Assembly: GCA_022570795.1 (NCBI GenBank)
Contig: JAKUDP010000005.1
Coordinates: 558,001-622,000 of the forward strand
DNA length: 64,000 bases
Reading direction: 5' to 3'
From: Sphaerulina vaccinii
Lineage: Eukaryota > Ascomycota > Dothideomycetes > Mycosphaerellales > Mycosphaerellaceae
In this document: one piece after another, positions 52,213-64,000 of the stretch
How positions within the stretch are numbered: the stretch's first letter is position 1
Layout: the number at the start of each line of letters is the position of its first letter
Translations under genes and position numbers: made by a program
The notes under the pieces: generated by a model
Database searches by the model: none
What the model saw: only the letters and a program-made list of their open reading frames with translations
Told to the model about the DNA's origin: nothing

Positions 52213-54047
52213 ATGGCAGAAGAAGCGGAAACGCGACCACGAAGCGTATCAAGCATGTCTTCCTCGACCATAAAAGATCACGAGAAGCAGATGGAGCCCG
52301 AGTATTCGACGACCGCCTCGACCACCCACCCAGCTCTCACCAAAGTCAACACCCACGAACCATACCCCGTCGATGTCGTCAATCTTCCCTACCGGACCAT
52401 AACAGTAGAAGCCAGCGACCGCATGCGAGAAGAATATACAGAAGAGACCACAACCGGACTCCAGCCCGTGATCTCGCTCAAGAGGACCAAGACCGGCGAG
52501 CTTCAGAAGAAGGAATATGAACTGGTGACATTCCTCGAAAACGATCCCGAGAATCCCAAGAACTGGTCAAAACCATTCAAATGGTGGTGTACAATGGTTG
52601 TTGCTATAACTTGTTTCGCCGTGGCTTTTAACTCAGCAGTCATCACAGCAGATCTTGTCGGTCCGGCCGAGACATTCGGAGTCAGTGAGGAAGTCTCACT
52701 GCTTACCATCACACTCTTTGTTGTAGGATTTGGAGTTGGACCGATGGCTTTTGCACCACTTTCGGAAATCTTGGGAAGGAGGATCATGTACAGTACTACT
52801 CTGCTAGTGGCTGTGATCTTTATCATTCCATGTGCTGTGGCGGAGAATATAGGAACGCTTCTGGTCTGTCGTTTGATCGATGGCATTGCGTTTTCAGCTC
52901 CTATGACACTGGTGGGGGGGACTCTGGCGGATCTCTGGCGGTCTGAAGAAAGAGGTGTTCCGATGGCAGTGTTCAGTGCTGCTCCCTTCATTGGACCTGC
53001 GATTGGGCCGCTGGTCGGTGGCTTCACTTCCGACCATCTTGGCTGGAGATGGCTGTACTGGCTGCAGCTGATCTTGTCTGGATTCTGCTACATCTTCATT
53101 ACCTTCACGGTTCCGGAGACTTACGCGCCGACAATCCTGGCTCGCCGAGCGAAGAAGATGAGAAAAGAGACTGGAGGTGACAAGTTTGTGACCGAGGTCG
53201 ATTTGGATATGAGGCCTCTTGCGGAGAGGTTGAGGGTCTTCTTGTTGAGGCCGTTCCAGCTTTTGTTCCAGGAGCTGATTGTGTTCTTCATCTCGTTGTA
53301 TATGTCGGTTCTGTATGGACTGCTGTACATGTTCTTCATCGTAAGTCATGAACAAAAGCGTCGTGAGGGAAGTGGTACTGACATGTTCCCAGGCATACCC
53401 GATCGTCTTTCAGGAAGGAAAAGGTTACTCGGCGTCCATCACCGGCTTGATGTTCATTCCGCTCGCTCTGGGTGTCATCATGAGCGCTGTATGCTCCCCG
53501 TGGGTCAACAAGCATTACCTCAAGCAAGTCGAACGATATAATGGCAAGCCACCAGCCGAGGTTCGCCTCATTCCAATGATGTGGTCTTGCTGGTGTATTC
53601 CAGTGGGACTTTTCATCTTTGCATGGACAAGCTATCCACGCTTGACCTGGTTTGCGCCGGCTTTCGGTGGCTGGTTCGTGGGATTCGGCTTCATCTTCTT
53701 GTATAACTCCGCAAACAACTATTTGGTCAGTATTGAATGCAGTCGCAGCTCGAGTGAACCAGATGCTAATTAGTGTGCTCCAGGTCGACACCTACCAACA
53801 TCAAGCAGCTTCTGCCCTAGCTGCTAAGACCTTTCTACGATCAATCTGGGGTGCTTGCGTCGTCTTGTTCACGATACAGATGTATCATCGACTTGGCGAC
53901 CAGTGGGCAAGCACACTTCTTGCTTTCATTGGACTTGCTTGCTGTGCCATCCCATATGTCTTCTACTACAAGGGCGCAGCCATCCGAAAGTTCTCTAAGT
54001 TCGCATATGCTGGCGACGAGGAGAGCAACACGAAGGGCGTGCAGTAG
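52213..54047 (+). CDS. MFS drug:H+ antiporter (DHA1, FLR1/TPO-like)
   Basis: Exons 52213-53340, 53393-53725 and 53784-54047 (introns 52 and 58 nt) give 574 residues. After a 135-residue cytoplasmic N-terminus ending in DPENPKNWSKPFKWW (typical of the DHA1 group), about twelve membrane helices follow. PMAFAPLSEILGRRIMY carries the motif-A-like loop and GGTLADLWRSEERGVPMAVF follows it. The antiporter motif C is FIGPAIGPLVGGF. It exports toxic compounds or polyamines from the plasma membrane. The substrate cannot be told from sequence. Confidence 0.9.
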
Positions 54048-56113
54048 ACGTCCTGCCTTCCACAACAATAGTAGGAGCAGTTGCTGACGTGTATCTGGTT
54101 TGACAAGCATGGCGTTTGGGTAATAGAGAGAACTCATAAGCAGAGTGCATTCAGGCCTTGCAGACTGCTCAGTATGATGAATGTAGATACCCATGGTGTA
54201 ATTATAAGCCTCTTAGTGGTTTTCAAGCATCGTGCCACTTCGACATAACTTATCTGCCAAGTGTAGACGGAGCAATGATTCCATCACAAAGTTCGCTATG
54301 TTCCAGGTCGGCTTCTCATCATGGACGGAGATGACGTCCCACGATGAATACGCCCGTGAGCAGATGCTACTCGGAGAGATGATGTCAAATAAGCCAAGAG
54401 ATAGTGAATGAGTCGGGCGTGAAGTGATCGTCAGGTCCAAGACCTTTTCGTGAACTGACTCGGCATGTCTTGAGACGCCGTGCTCGTTTCAAATCCTGGT
54501 CCAGATCTCGTACTGCCACCACTCCCTTCCAGAAAGGAGCACAACAGACTGCTTCGCTCGTCGATCTCGCTGCAGGGACGGTCGACGGGCCAAGATGTAT
54601 CCAGATCGCGGTGCGACTACGACGTCAAACGGGAGCAGGAAGTTGTCGATGCATCGCGAGAATTCCAATGTTGCTACCGTAGCATTGCAAACAACCAGAT
54701 GAGGCTGGCTGTCAAGGATGATATCATGTGAAGTTGGCAATGTCCCAGGATGAAGCTGTCAAAGTTTCACATGAGTCGCTGCTCCAGCCTCTCAACAAGA
54801 AGAGCTGCACGGAGATCCTCGTCGCTGTGATGTCGTCGTGAAGAGCCTGTCGAACTGGCACCGCTGCTGCTGAGATGTCCTCACGTGAGCGTCGGTTCGC
54901 TGCTTATCGTGCTTGGAGAGTGCCTCTGCAGAAGGAGACGTCGAAACCTGCTTTGTGCTCCTGGCGGATGAATGCGAGAGGAGAGGAGGCGCTCTCGTAA
55001 CAGCTGCAGGCACATGAATCGTGAGGTGACAAGCTGCCACGTCGAGCAGCTCTCTGTCCCATGTCGCAGAGCCGAGAATGCCGGCAGCCTAATTCGCTCG
55101 TCTCCAATCCGCGATGCTGCTATCCCAGTCCATGTGCACGCTAAACATTCTCATCACATCCAGTCACGTCAGCACTTTTCAGCCATCCGACATGCCCCCC
55201 TCCCTAGCTCGCTTGACCAGCTTTCCCCTTATGAAGAGCCTGCCCGCGCTCGTTTCTTCCTGCATCCGTTTCTGCAACCTTCTGCTGTCTTTCTGCCCAA
55301 CGCTGCCCTACCCACCACAACTACTTCTTTTACCCAGGCATTGCACCGAGACTGTTCTCGACAACGATCAACCGTATTGTTGTGTTGCTATAACACCAGA
55401 ACGACAAACATACTTGGCTCTTCCTGTAGCCTTGTTGGAGACTCCCCAGGATGCCCTTTCGCAGCCGCGACGAGCAATTGGCCGCCAGGTACTTTCTTTC
55501 TTACGTTTGTTACGCGTTGATTTTCACAATATGTACTTGAACTATGTTCGAGATTGTCCGATGTATTGCTTTTCTATTCATTCCGTCCGGAATGTGGTTG
55601 CCAGCCGGCATTGGTTCTCCATGGACTCCTTGGACTGCCAGTACTACCCATCCGGGTCATGACTTATGGACTTGAGAGGACGGCCATCTAGCCCACCATG
55701 GATTCAGCAGCGTGGCTGACTTTGAGCCTCCAACTTATTCAGAGTGGAGAAGCTCGTCGCCTGTTCTGTAGAATCACGACCTATTCCATTGTCACAGGAG
55801 AGGAGCCATGTCCAGTCTGATATGGAACGCAGTGCGCAGCCGCGCCTGGTATGACCTTGGCCATCCATGCTCAGAGGAGACTATCCGCCATATTCGAGTG
55901 GCCATATGAGACGTCCAGTCTACACGCGTCCGCGTTGAGGCTTGCTACCTACTACTCCGAGCGATCCCGCTTCAGTAATCAGGCTTCATGGTTTCATCCT
56001 TCTCGAATAACGCTCCAACCACTCATTTCCAGGTGTGAATGGCCTGGTCTTGCACACGCCTACACCACACCACTACTCCTACGACCTGCACGTCGGTCCC
56101 ACCAAGCCAAACG
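54048..56113. other. Long intergenic region, no firm gene
   Basis: Two kilobases with only short overlapping frames on both strands. The CT-rich stretch at 55150-55350 and the run-up to 56113 fit a long upstream leader of the C2H2 factor gene, as often found for fungal regulators. Confidence 0.4.
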
Positions 56114-58215
56114 ATGCCGAACGGGAACTGCCTTTCACTTTTGCTTATTCTTTTGTTACGATATCGCGACTACTTCATGTCGAGTGTTGACAAACTAACG
56201 TATGTGTTGTGTAGTGAGGAGTACCACTCCTTCCACCAGCCAGGATCTGTTCTTTTTGCCCAACCCGCCGAGGTTGATAACTGGTGCCAATCCATATACC
56301 CGGAAGTGTACCCATTGACTCCACCGGATACTGCCTCGGATTGTGCTCCATCTGATTGCCCGGAAATGTACGACCCATCATGGAACCAGGCCTCGCTGCC
56401 AGAGGATAGCTGGGCCACAGCACCTGTATCGGAGAACAGCACATTCCTCCAGTCTAGCAGACAATGGTCGACCCATGGTGCCGCGCCCAGTCGCCAGGAT
56501 GTGCAGACCTTGGAGGCCTCTTCCTGGGTGCCACATTCCCACGGATCTGTAGACACGGGCTTGTCGCCTGTTCTGAGCCATGAGAGCCAGACGGCGCATA
56601 CCCTTCACTCTATTCCAGAGTCGGACTTCCCATTGTTGCCACCCGGCTTGGATCTGTCCTTCATTGGTGAACCTACCGGATGGAACGCGCCTGCGTCCGT
56701 TGTTTATCCTACTGTTCCCAAGGACATGTCCGCTGCCAGTATGGTGTCATCCCCTGAGTCAATGCCATCCGGCCCACACATGCAGAGCTTCTATCCAGCG
56801 TCCGCTGCGTCGCAACCTGTGATGTATGGCCCACATCAACCGATGTTCAGCTATCAGGAGATGCCAGTCCACCAACAGAGAGCCGGTTCTGATCCGTCCT
56901 CTTCTTCTCCAAGAAGACTGCTGCCGCGCATGGATGCTCCGGTTATGCCTGCCAACTATTCCAATGGTCAGGTCTACACGCTGCAGCCGCAATACCCCGT
57001 TGCCCATGCAGAGAATGCTGCTAGAGTAAGTAGCGCTCAACACTCCAAGGAGTTCCAAGCAGCCGGAACAGCCCATGGCCATGGTCTCTTGACTCCGCCC
57101 CCACGTCCGGAATCATCCTCTCCAGGCTTGCCCCAGATTCCCGCCTTTGTATCGGATCCAGGATGTGATGACTTCAGTAGCTTTGTCCGCTACGACCAGG
57201 AAGAACACGCACCTCCGGTGCAGATGAGGTTCGATGATGCAGAGACTTTGAGATTGTTTGCGGTACTGATATGTGATATAGCTTTACACATGGTGGTGCC
57301 TCAGCGCCCACACATTTGTCTGCCCGTCAGGAGATGACTCCAGCCTTGTCCAGGACTGACTCTGATGGATCCATTCCATACAAGGCCACCTCTTCCGCTG
57401 GTAGCATTACTGGAGAGCCTGATGAGGGTCGCCACAGGAACCACCCATTGTACTCCAAGGGACCTGAGGCCGATGGACTCTACCACTGCCCATTCACGAG
57501 CGACCCCAGCTGCCAGCACAAGCCTACCAAGCTCAAGTGCAACTACGAGTATGGCTTGCCCCCATCATGATACATGACCACCTACCAGTAACATCTTACT
57601 GACTGTTTGTGCAACAGCAAGTTCATCGACTCTCACCTAAAGCCATTCCGCTGCAAGGTCGAGTCTTGCTCCAAGCAAGAGTTCTCGTCCACAGCATGCC
57701 TACTAAGGCACGAAAGAGAGGCCCACGGTATGCACGGCCATGGAGAGCGTCCACACCTTTGCTTCTATCCTGGCTGCGAGCGCGGCATTCCAGGCAATGG
57801 CTTTCCCAGACGCTACAACCTGTTTGACCACATGAAGCGTGTACATGACCACAAGGAGGAGCCACAGCACGACCGTGCAGCTGACCATGGAACACGCAAG
57901 CCTGTGAGCCGCAAGAGAAAGGCTAGCTCTACCAGTGACGAGCCTGCTGCTCGACGAGTGAAGTCGTTGCCAGCTCAGGTCATGAACGTTCCACAGGAGG
58001 CGTACCCGGTCCAGGTTCCTGTCTACCCAGACCAAGCGCATTCCCGTGACCAAGGAGTCCAGCGGAACATGTACAGCCAGTGGAACCACCAGAAGCAGCT
58101 CGTTGAATTCCAGATGAACTCACTCTCTAGCCCTGATGACCACGCAAACTTGGACCGCTTGAGCCAGAACGTCGAGGAGCTCCGACGTCTCTCACAACAA
58201 GCCAGGCACGGCTGA
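56114..58215 (+). CDS. C2H2 zinc-finger transcription factor
   Basis: Exons 56114-57228, 57282-57548 and 57618-58215 (introns 53 and 69 nt) give about 659 residues. Residues 1-370 are Ser/Pro/Gln-rich, likely activation sequence. Across intron 2 the fingers read YHCPFTSDPSCQHKPTKLKC, then DKFIDSHLKPFRCK, FSSTACLLRHEREAHGMHGH, HLCFYPGCERG, FPRRYNLFDHMKRVHD. These are two to three C2H2 units of a conserved ascomycete type. A Lys/Arg patch (VSRKRKASS) follows as a nuclear signal, and the C-terminus is coiled. A further 60-nt in-frame intron near 56155-56214 is possible. Confidence 0.8.
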
Positions 58216-58773
58216 ACGTTCAAGGATCGCTGCTTTCATGGTATTTATTGCCCAGAGGATGATCTGGATGTCCGTTTGCTTACTTCTATTGCAGCAGCTT
58301 AAACTACAATTAACTTTGAGAATCCTGTACTGCCACAAGATGTGCTAATAGCACAGTGTCGCCTTCAGGACAAACCTATCTGCCACAGAGGAGTCCCGAG
58401 AAGGAATGCCAATGTGCAGCCAGGACTTCCAATCGTGGCCAGCTTCCATGGACCTTGGATGCCCCCCCTCTTGAGGAGTGCTGCGACTCGCCAGTCTATA
58501 CTGCCCTGTCGCCAGGTCCAGACAATATTAATGTGAGCTGTCGTAACGCACTGAACACTTGAGTCACTCAAGGAAAGTCAGGTGTGCACTGAAGTGCAAG
58601 AACATAAGGAGAAGCAGACAGAATGCGAGAAGTTGTTATAACCTTGGCGTTTAATGGTATCTAGATTGCTACAATGGAGCTATTGTCTTTCACAGTCGGC
58701 TCTTCACTCTTACACTCTACCCTCTCCTTGCCACTGCGCAGCTCGGCTTCACATAAGAACATCTTCTCCAGCA
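58216..58773. other. Intergenic between convergent genes
   Basis: No supported frame. It probably holds the 3' UTRs of the zinc-finger gene (plus) and the monooxygenase gene (minus). Confidence 0.4.
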
Positions 58774-60115
58774 TCACCAAATCAACTTGAATACAAAGAA
58801 CCAAGTATACACCACAGGCGTCAGCAACATTGTGAGCAATGGGCCCATCTCACCGCTCATCGCCCGTAGTATATATCGCTCTATGCCTTCACGAGGCGCT
58901 CCAGGCGTGAAGAACATGTGGTTCATCATGTCGTATGTCAATCGCTGCGTCTCCGTAGCTCTTTCAAACATATCTTGTTCAAACTCAAGCACTTTCGTGT
59001 CTAGGTCTGAGCTTGGCTCATTGGAGGCGATAATGGCCGCGGCGAGTTTCATGGCGTCTTCGAATGCTAGGTTGACACCTTCGCCTGCAAAGGGAGTCTA
59101 GTTCTCTGCTTAGCTGTGTTCCAATAATGTGGATGAATGCTGGGACTGGGTTACCATTACGTGGGCTGCATCGCCAATGAGTGTTACTCCCTTTTGATGT
59201 TCCCATTTGTGTCTAATGGGCAGCATATACATATCTCTCGGCGTCACTGCTCCTTCTGCGGCTTGCGTGAGAGCCACGAGATCAGGATGCCAACCAGCAT
59301 ACTCGTTCAGTATAGCTGACTTTACTGCTGCAGCGTCTTGAACATCGTTTCCCTTCTGCCAATCTGCCGGTCTTACTGCCCACGTCGCCACATTAATACT
59401 CCCATCACCCATCTGTTGAGCCATGATGCTGCGGGAGTCTGAGAAAGAGAAGACGCTACCGCGGTTCATGAGATCGTATAGTTTCGGGACTTGATGCGCG
59501 GCATCTGGTATGAGGAGCGAATGGCCTGCGATCCCGCTGTAGTATGGTTGAGCGTCGCTGAGTACTGGGCGCACTTTCGACCAAGCACCATCTGCTCCTA
59601 CTATGAGATCGAACCCGTGAGCTGTGGTACCATCTGCAAAGTGTAGAACTCGGTCATCTTCAATTCGGAGGAGCTTCTTCTTCCACTGCACTGTATTCTC
59701 GGGCAGGCTGTTGAACAGCAGCTCTCGTAGCTTAGGTCTGTCGATTTCAGGTCGGCCAGAAGTCGAGCTGTTCTTAGATCCGTTCATCTTAATGTAGCAA
59801 AGCAGATTCTTGTCACTGAGCTTCATAGCTTCGCCATCGTATCGTGCATGTTTGAGGAACTCGTCAAATAGTCCTGCTGCCTTCACTGCTGCTTGACCGG
59901 TCTTCTCGTGCAGGTCTAAGGTGCCTCCTTGTGACCTGAAGTTGATGCTCGCTTCGCTTTCGAATAGCGAGACATTGAAGTCTTGGTTGCTTTGAAGCAA
60001 GAGTCTTGCGAGCATGCATCCTGCTGGACCTGGCCCACGTCATTAGCTACTACTCCTAACATGGTGATATTCTCTCACACATACCGCTTCCAATGATCGC
60101 TATCTTGAGACCCAT
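58774..60115 (-). CDS. FAD-dependent monooxygenase (salicylate-hydroxylase/PHBH class)
   Basis: Exons 60115-60085, 60029-59155 and 59097-58774 (introns 55 and 57 nt) give 409 residues. MGLKIAIIGSGPAGCMLARL (rebuilt over intron 1) is the GxGxxG Rossmann start. FDLIVGADGAWSKVRP is the DG motif. VTLIGDAAHVMTPFAGEGVN, again rebuilt over an intron, is the GD FAD-ribityl motif, followed by LAFEDAMKLA. The C-terminus is hydrophobic (TMLLTPVVYTWFFVFKLIW), a possible membrane tail. It resembles TetX-like and salicylate-hydroxylase-like group A flavin monooxygenases. The substrate is unknown. Confidence 0.85.
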
Positions 60116-60874
60116 CGTGTCCGCTCTTAGTGTCAAAGTCGCCTGCTGTTATATTTCACGATGTTTAGGACGGGAGATGCCTACTTCATCTCCAATGTGG
60201 AAGGGAGTCTACAATTTGATCAGCTGGAGGTCGCAACATCGCAAACCACCTTCGCCGCGACGGTCTTTCCAGTTGTGGCATGGAAAGAGAAAGGGCTACT
60301 GGTTCCTGAATCCTGCGGCCGAAGAAATTCGCGCCCGACCCGAGCAGCAGACATATTGACACTGTGCCCATCATCACCTTCACCGGAAGCAAAGAGAGGC
60401 GGATTGTAGCAGTGATGAGCTCAAAACTGATATATCTGTGTTTGATGGAATGTCTTGCTCGCGTTCGCTTTCGCTGCCCGAAAGCTCCTTGCACTTGGTC
60501 AACTCTGGAACTCACGTAAGCAAGCTCCGTCATCGCAAGGGTGGTGTGATTTGCATGTGATGGTTGCCTCGACGACTTTGCATAGTGACAGCTGCCAAAT
60601 TCTGGCTGTAAACGAAGACGATACGCACGATTTCCAAGTCCTTGTTCTTGCAGTACCGAAGTGGAGCATATTGCAACTGTCTCGGAGATCTCGGTGCATT
60701 TGGGAGAGTAGTGAGATACGAGTCTGATATGCTGACAGTTTTTGGTTCCATACCTCGCCAGAACAGGCTTGATAGAGAGCGTGCTCCGGAAGTACGAGTA
60801 CCGAGCGAGCAGTGCAAGGCGATACAAGCTAGCACAGTGTACTTTCTTCACTTAGTACTTGTGACTCGACCTTG
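60116..60874. other. Intergenic, divergent promoter region
   Basis: No supported gene. Minus frame 60851-60186 is long but without coding character. It should hold promoters for the monooxygenase and peroxidase genes. Confidence 0.4.
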
Positions 60875-61527
60875 ATGCCTCCTCGACCTACTCTCTTACA
60901 CACCACATCGAAGCACTTCTTCGTGCCGCATACTGTTAACTTCACATATCAACGAGCAGGATTTGCAGCAGCCATGTCGTCCGCCACCACCTTCTACGAC
61001 TTCAAGCCCAAGGACAAGAAGGGCAATGAGTTTCCTCTTACCAACCTCAAGGGCAAGGTCGTGCTCGTCGTCAACACCGCCTCCAAGTGCGGCTTCACAC
61101 CACAGTTTGAGGGTCTCGAGAAGCTCTACAAAGGTATGCCGAATATATGCACAAGACTGACTCGTACAGCGAAAGCTGACATATAACAGAATTGAAGCCA
61201 AAGCACGACGACTTCGAAATCATCGGCTTCCCATGCAACCAGTTCGGTGGACAGGACCCAGGCAGCGACGATGATATTCAGAGCTTTTGCCAGCTCAACT
61301 ACGGTGTGACATTCCCAGTCTTGGGCAAGACCGACGTCAACGGGGATAAGGCAGAACCAGTATGGGAGTGGATGAAGGCTGAGAAGCCAGGCCTTTTGGG
61401 CCTGAAGAGAATCAAGTGGAACTTCGAGAAGTTCTTGATTGGCAAGGACGGACAAGTTAAGCAGCGATGGGCAAGCACCACCGCACCTGAGAAGATCAAG
61501 AGCGACATTCTAGCTGCTCTGGCTTAG
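60875..61527 (+). CDS. Glutathione-peroxidase-type thiol peroxidase (Hyr1/Gpx3-like)
   Basis: Exons 60875-61133 and 61190-61527 (56-nt intron) give 198 residues from the first ATG or 165 from the ATG at 60974. The core is complete: TFYDFKPKDKKGNEFPL, VVLVVNTASKCGFTPQFEGL with the peroxidatic Cys in place of Sec, IIGFPCNQFGGQDPGSDDD (Gln and resolving region), VKQRWASTTAPEKI. It reduces hydroperoxides using thioredoxin and in yeast senses H2O2 for Yap1. The 33 residues before the second Met are Arg/Ser/His-rich and could be a mitochondrial presequence, so dual targeting is possible. Confidence 0.9.
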
Positions 61528-61750
61528 AGGGCCCCGATCCATCGAGAGTGCATGCATTGTGGAAGGACGCAGGTGCATGTTGTCGATACATGGAGCGAGA
61601 GGATGATTTCCATGAGATCCATGAAACCTACGGAGAAGGACAAGATCCTCGAGGAAGAAGGAGCTGAACGATTAGGACATTGATGAGATGAGAGACTGAG
61701 GACACGAGGGGACATTCTGTAGTGACATGGAGGAGAAGCCAATACCCTTT

Positions 61751-62360
61751 CTAGCTGATATCCACGCCGTACTTTGCAGAAGTTTCACCCACATCCAGCG
61801 CCACTAAAAAGCGTGAGACAGTATTGTATGCCGCTACTGTAGCTGTCAACTCGACCACCTCCCGCTCACTGAACAGATTCTTCACCTTCTTGAACAGCGG
61901 ATCTCTCACGATCACGCCAATAGTCATGGCGTTCGTGTACTCATACACAGCAAGATGCTTATCGTCCAGTCCACTACCATCGAACTCCCTGTCCTTGAGC
62001 TTCTCGATGATGTCTTCGCTCAGAACGCCAGACTCCCTCAAGATGGGAGAATGAGCATCCCACTCATACCTGAAATGCATTAGCAACGCTAGTAGGACCC
62101 GTAGACGGACAGTCATACCAGGCATGATTCAGGACAGCAACTCGTGAGATCGCGAGCTCTCTGATCGATGCTGGCAATGTCGTCTGAGTTCTGATGGCCT
62201 TGAGAAAGCCATTCCAACCATCAGCCACTGGAGGAGCATGTAGTAATGCCTTGTCGAGAGCAATGAGCTTTCCTCCTCGTCGCTCCTTGACACGCTCAAC
62301 TACGGCTTGGTCTTCTGCAGTCTCCATCTTGGGGTCATCGGGAATGTATGGTAGACGCAT
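61751..62360 (-). CDS. AhpD/carboxymuconolactone-decarboxylase-like protein
   Basis: Exons 62360-62119 and 62069-61751 (49-nt intron GTATGA...CAG) give 186 residues. PASIRELAISRVAVLNHAWY-EWDAHSPIL across the splice is the CMD/AhpD-like helix pair. It lacks the CxxC of true AhpD (the position reads LNHAWYEW), which is usual for fungal CMD-like proteins. FSEREVVELTATVAAYNTVSRF closes the bundle. It may be a non-redox lyase or isomerase-like protein; the substrate is unknown. Confidence 0.85.
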
Positions 62361-62631
62361 GATAGCGGCTGTCTTGTGACTTCTTCTTGCTGGAGTATGA
62401 CTGCCTCGTGCTGAGTCTCGTTCGATATTTGTTCAACTCCTACCTTCGTCTTGCTTATATTGCGTTTGACATCGGACTCTCTCCGTAGTCTGACTTGTGC
62501 TGCCCCTCCATTGATGGACTGCGACATCGGCACGGTCCTGGCGCTTGTGAAGATACGAGCTTTTCCGCACAAATCCACGAAACTTCCTTGAAACATCGCG
62601 GAATTCAACGATCGAAACATGCGCTCATTGA

Positions 62632-63759
62632 ATGGCGCGAGGAACAGAAAGCTGGAAGCCAGCCAACCATAAGAAACCACCACAGAACAAGGGCAAGAAC
62701 AATAAACCACTACCCAGACAAGATGAGATTGAACAGGCCGCGTCAAGTATCCCATTGGCACTTCAGCAGAAGTGTCTGAATATTTTCAGAGATGCATTAC
62801 TTTCAGGAGAAGACGACGCGGCCATACTACAAGAAGTCAAGGGCCATCTCTACAAGAGGGATTTCGCGACTGCGTTCGGAAAGGATGAGTACTTGAGAGT
62901 CTATGCGGCAAGATGGAGTTCAAGCCGAGCTTTGGGCTATGTCCAGATCTTCGATGACATACAAGACAAGATTCTTGAAGGCCATGATGAGACAGAGACC
63001 CTGAGAATGGTGTGTCTAGGGGGGGGAGCCGGAGCAGAGCTGATTGCAATCGCCGCCTGGCTGCACGAGCAGAATTGTCAGGATTCCAAGCTCTCGGTGC
63101 AAGCACTCTTCCTTGATGTCGCAACATGGGACACGCCTTTCTCAAGCCTGTACGACGCTGTAGACAAACCAGCCATTCTGTCGAAGTATGCTTCTGCAGC
63201 AGCCAAAGCCGCAAACGTGCCTTTGCTTTCTGAGGGCATACTTAAAGCACAGTTCCAGCAAGTTGATGTTCTCGAAATCGGAGATGAGAAGAGCGCATCT
63301 CTCTACGGAGGTGCAGATCTCATTACACTCATGTTCACATTGAATGAACTCTACTCAGCATCTGTCCCGAAGACGCAAAAGATGTTGACTCGCATCACGG
63401 ATGCAGCACGTCCTGGATCATACCTGCTAGTCGTCGATAGTCCTGGGAGCTACTCTACTGTGGCTATCAAGGGGCCGGAGAACAACGGTGGCGAGAAGAG
63501 TGGTGCTGCGGAGAAGGTGTCCTTTGGTGGCGCTGTCACTGAAAAGAAGTATCCTATGCAGTGGTTGCTGGACCATACGCTGATAGGTACGCAACAGAAG
63601 CGAGGTGAAGAAGAGACAAGAGCGAAGTGGGAGAAGGTGGTTTCGGACGATTCGAGATGGTTTAGATCGCCTCAGGGGTTGGAGTATAGGATGGAGCTAG
63701 AGAACATGCGGTATCAGATTCATTTGTACCGAAGGCAGGCTGATGTCGTAGCGGAGTAG
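62632..63759 (+). CDS. 25S rRNA (uridine-N3)-methyltransferase, BMT6-like
   Basis: A single-exon 375-residue protein starting at the ATG at 62632. A basic N-terminus (NHKKPPQNKGKNNKPLPRQ) precedes LQQKCLNIFRDALLS, KGHLYKRDFATAFGKDEYLR and YAARWSSSRALGYVQIF. The SAM-binding loop is MVCLGGGAGAELIAIAAW. DLITLMFTLNELYSAS and SYLLVVDSPGSYS complete the Rossmann core. This order matches the fungal nucleolar family of yeast Bmt6, which methylates U2843 of 25S rRNA. A long acidic-Lys insert (ENNGGEKSGAAEK) lies near residue 285. Confidence 0.8.
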   Translation: MARGTESWKPANHKKPPQNKGKNNKPLPRQDEIEQAASSIPLALQQKCLNIFRDALLSGEDDAAILQEVKGHLYKRDFATAFGKDEYLRVYAARWSSSRALGYVQIFDDIQDKILEGHDETETLRMVCLGGGAGAELIAIAAWLHEQNCQDSKLSVQALFLDVATWDTPFSSLYDAVDKPAILSKYASAAAKAANVPLLSEGILKAQFQQVDVLEIGDEKSASLYGGADLITLMFTLNELYSASVPKTQKMLTRITDAARPGSYLLVVDSPGSYSTVAIKGPENNGGEKSGAAEKVSFGGAVTEKKYPMQWLLDHTLIGTQQKRGEEETRAKWEKVVSDDSRWFRSPQGLEYRMELENMRYQIHLYRRQADVVAE

Positions 63760-64000
63760 GTCCTACGATTACTTCAAGAGCACTATCGAAAGGCAAAACT
63801 ATCGCACGGCGTCATCTCTCGCAACTGTCCGCACTGAGCGCATCTCAGTCTCCAAAAGTAACAAATTGTTCAGCAACAGCTAATATCGACTCGTCAACTC
63901 GCCATTTGAACCAGCACCACTATTGAGCATACGACGATTCAATTACTATATGACTCCTCATGCTTGGTGACGCCCTTCAGTTGATCGGCGTGTTCCGAGG
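63760..64000. other. Downstream sequence to window edge
   Basis: No gene is visible in the last 241 bases. Confidence 0.4.

Noticed and set aside
60186..60851. Minus-strand ORF of 221 codons
   Set aside because: Arg/Ser/Leu-rich translation without domain or splice signals, in a promoter region.

Overview
The window comes from a filamentous ascomycete fungus, probably a Dothideomycete (Mycosphaerella-like). The evidence is the many short GT-AG introns (about 42-76 nt, often with a CTAAC or CTGAC branch point), fungus-specific families (DUF3435, DUF3723, serine-rich cupredoxin, fungal C2H2 and MFS types) and TA-rich islands of the kind left by RIP mutation. The species call is inference. Coordinates of spliced genes come from manual splicing; for most multi-exon genes the joined exons give an uninterrupted frame with a length divisible by three.

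Positions 1 to about 46,465 look like most of one giant mobile element of the Starship class, running off the left edge. At its right end, pointing leftwards into the element, is an apparently intact five-exon DUF3435 tyrosine recombinase ('captain', 46206 to 43955). The cargo includes the families that recur in Starships: a patatin-like phospholipase (13608-16806), a DUF3723 protein (16872-19285) and a ferric-reductase-like flavoprotein (28212-29914). With them are two MADS-box-like regulators, a pseudokinase, a chromodomain protein, a sirtuin, a PHD/RING-like zinc protein, a MOCOS-like domain fused to TPR repeats, five predicted secreted proteins (CAP, lysozyme-like, DUF7492-like, cupredoxin, small Cys-rich) and several small coiled-coil or unrecognised proteins. 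Two cargo genes are visibly broken.

The element also holds non-coding structure: a 26-bp terminal-inverted-repeat insertion (4918-5381), a GCTGGCCCGTTCTGG minisatellite (6655-6985), a phased 17-bp repeat array (31205-31715) whose core recurs at the proposed right terminus, and a gene-poor repeat field (38560-43950) with two tRNA-like units, duplicated TATA-box blocks and decaying mini-genes.

From 46,467 to about 47,390 lies a very AT-rich, RIP-like island that starts with five 50-bp tandem repeats. To its right is ordinary core genome: NHP2 (snoRNP), geranylgeranyl diphosphate synthase, an MFS drug:H+ antiporter, a C2H2 transcription factor, an FAD monooxygenase, a glutathione-peroxidase-type thiol peroxidase, an AhpD/CMD-like protein and a BMT6-like 25S rRNA methyltransferase. 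No CRISPR, rRNA or canonical tRNA was seen.
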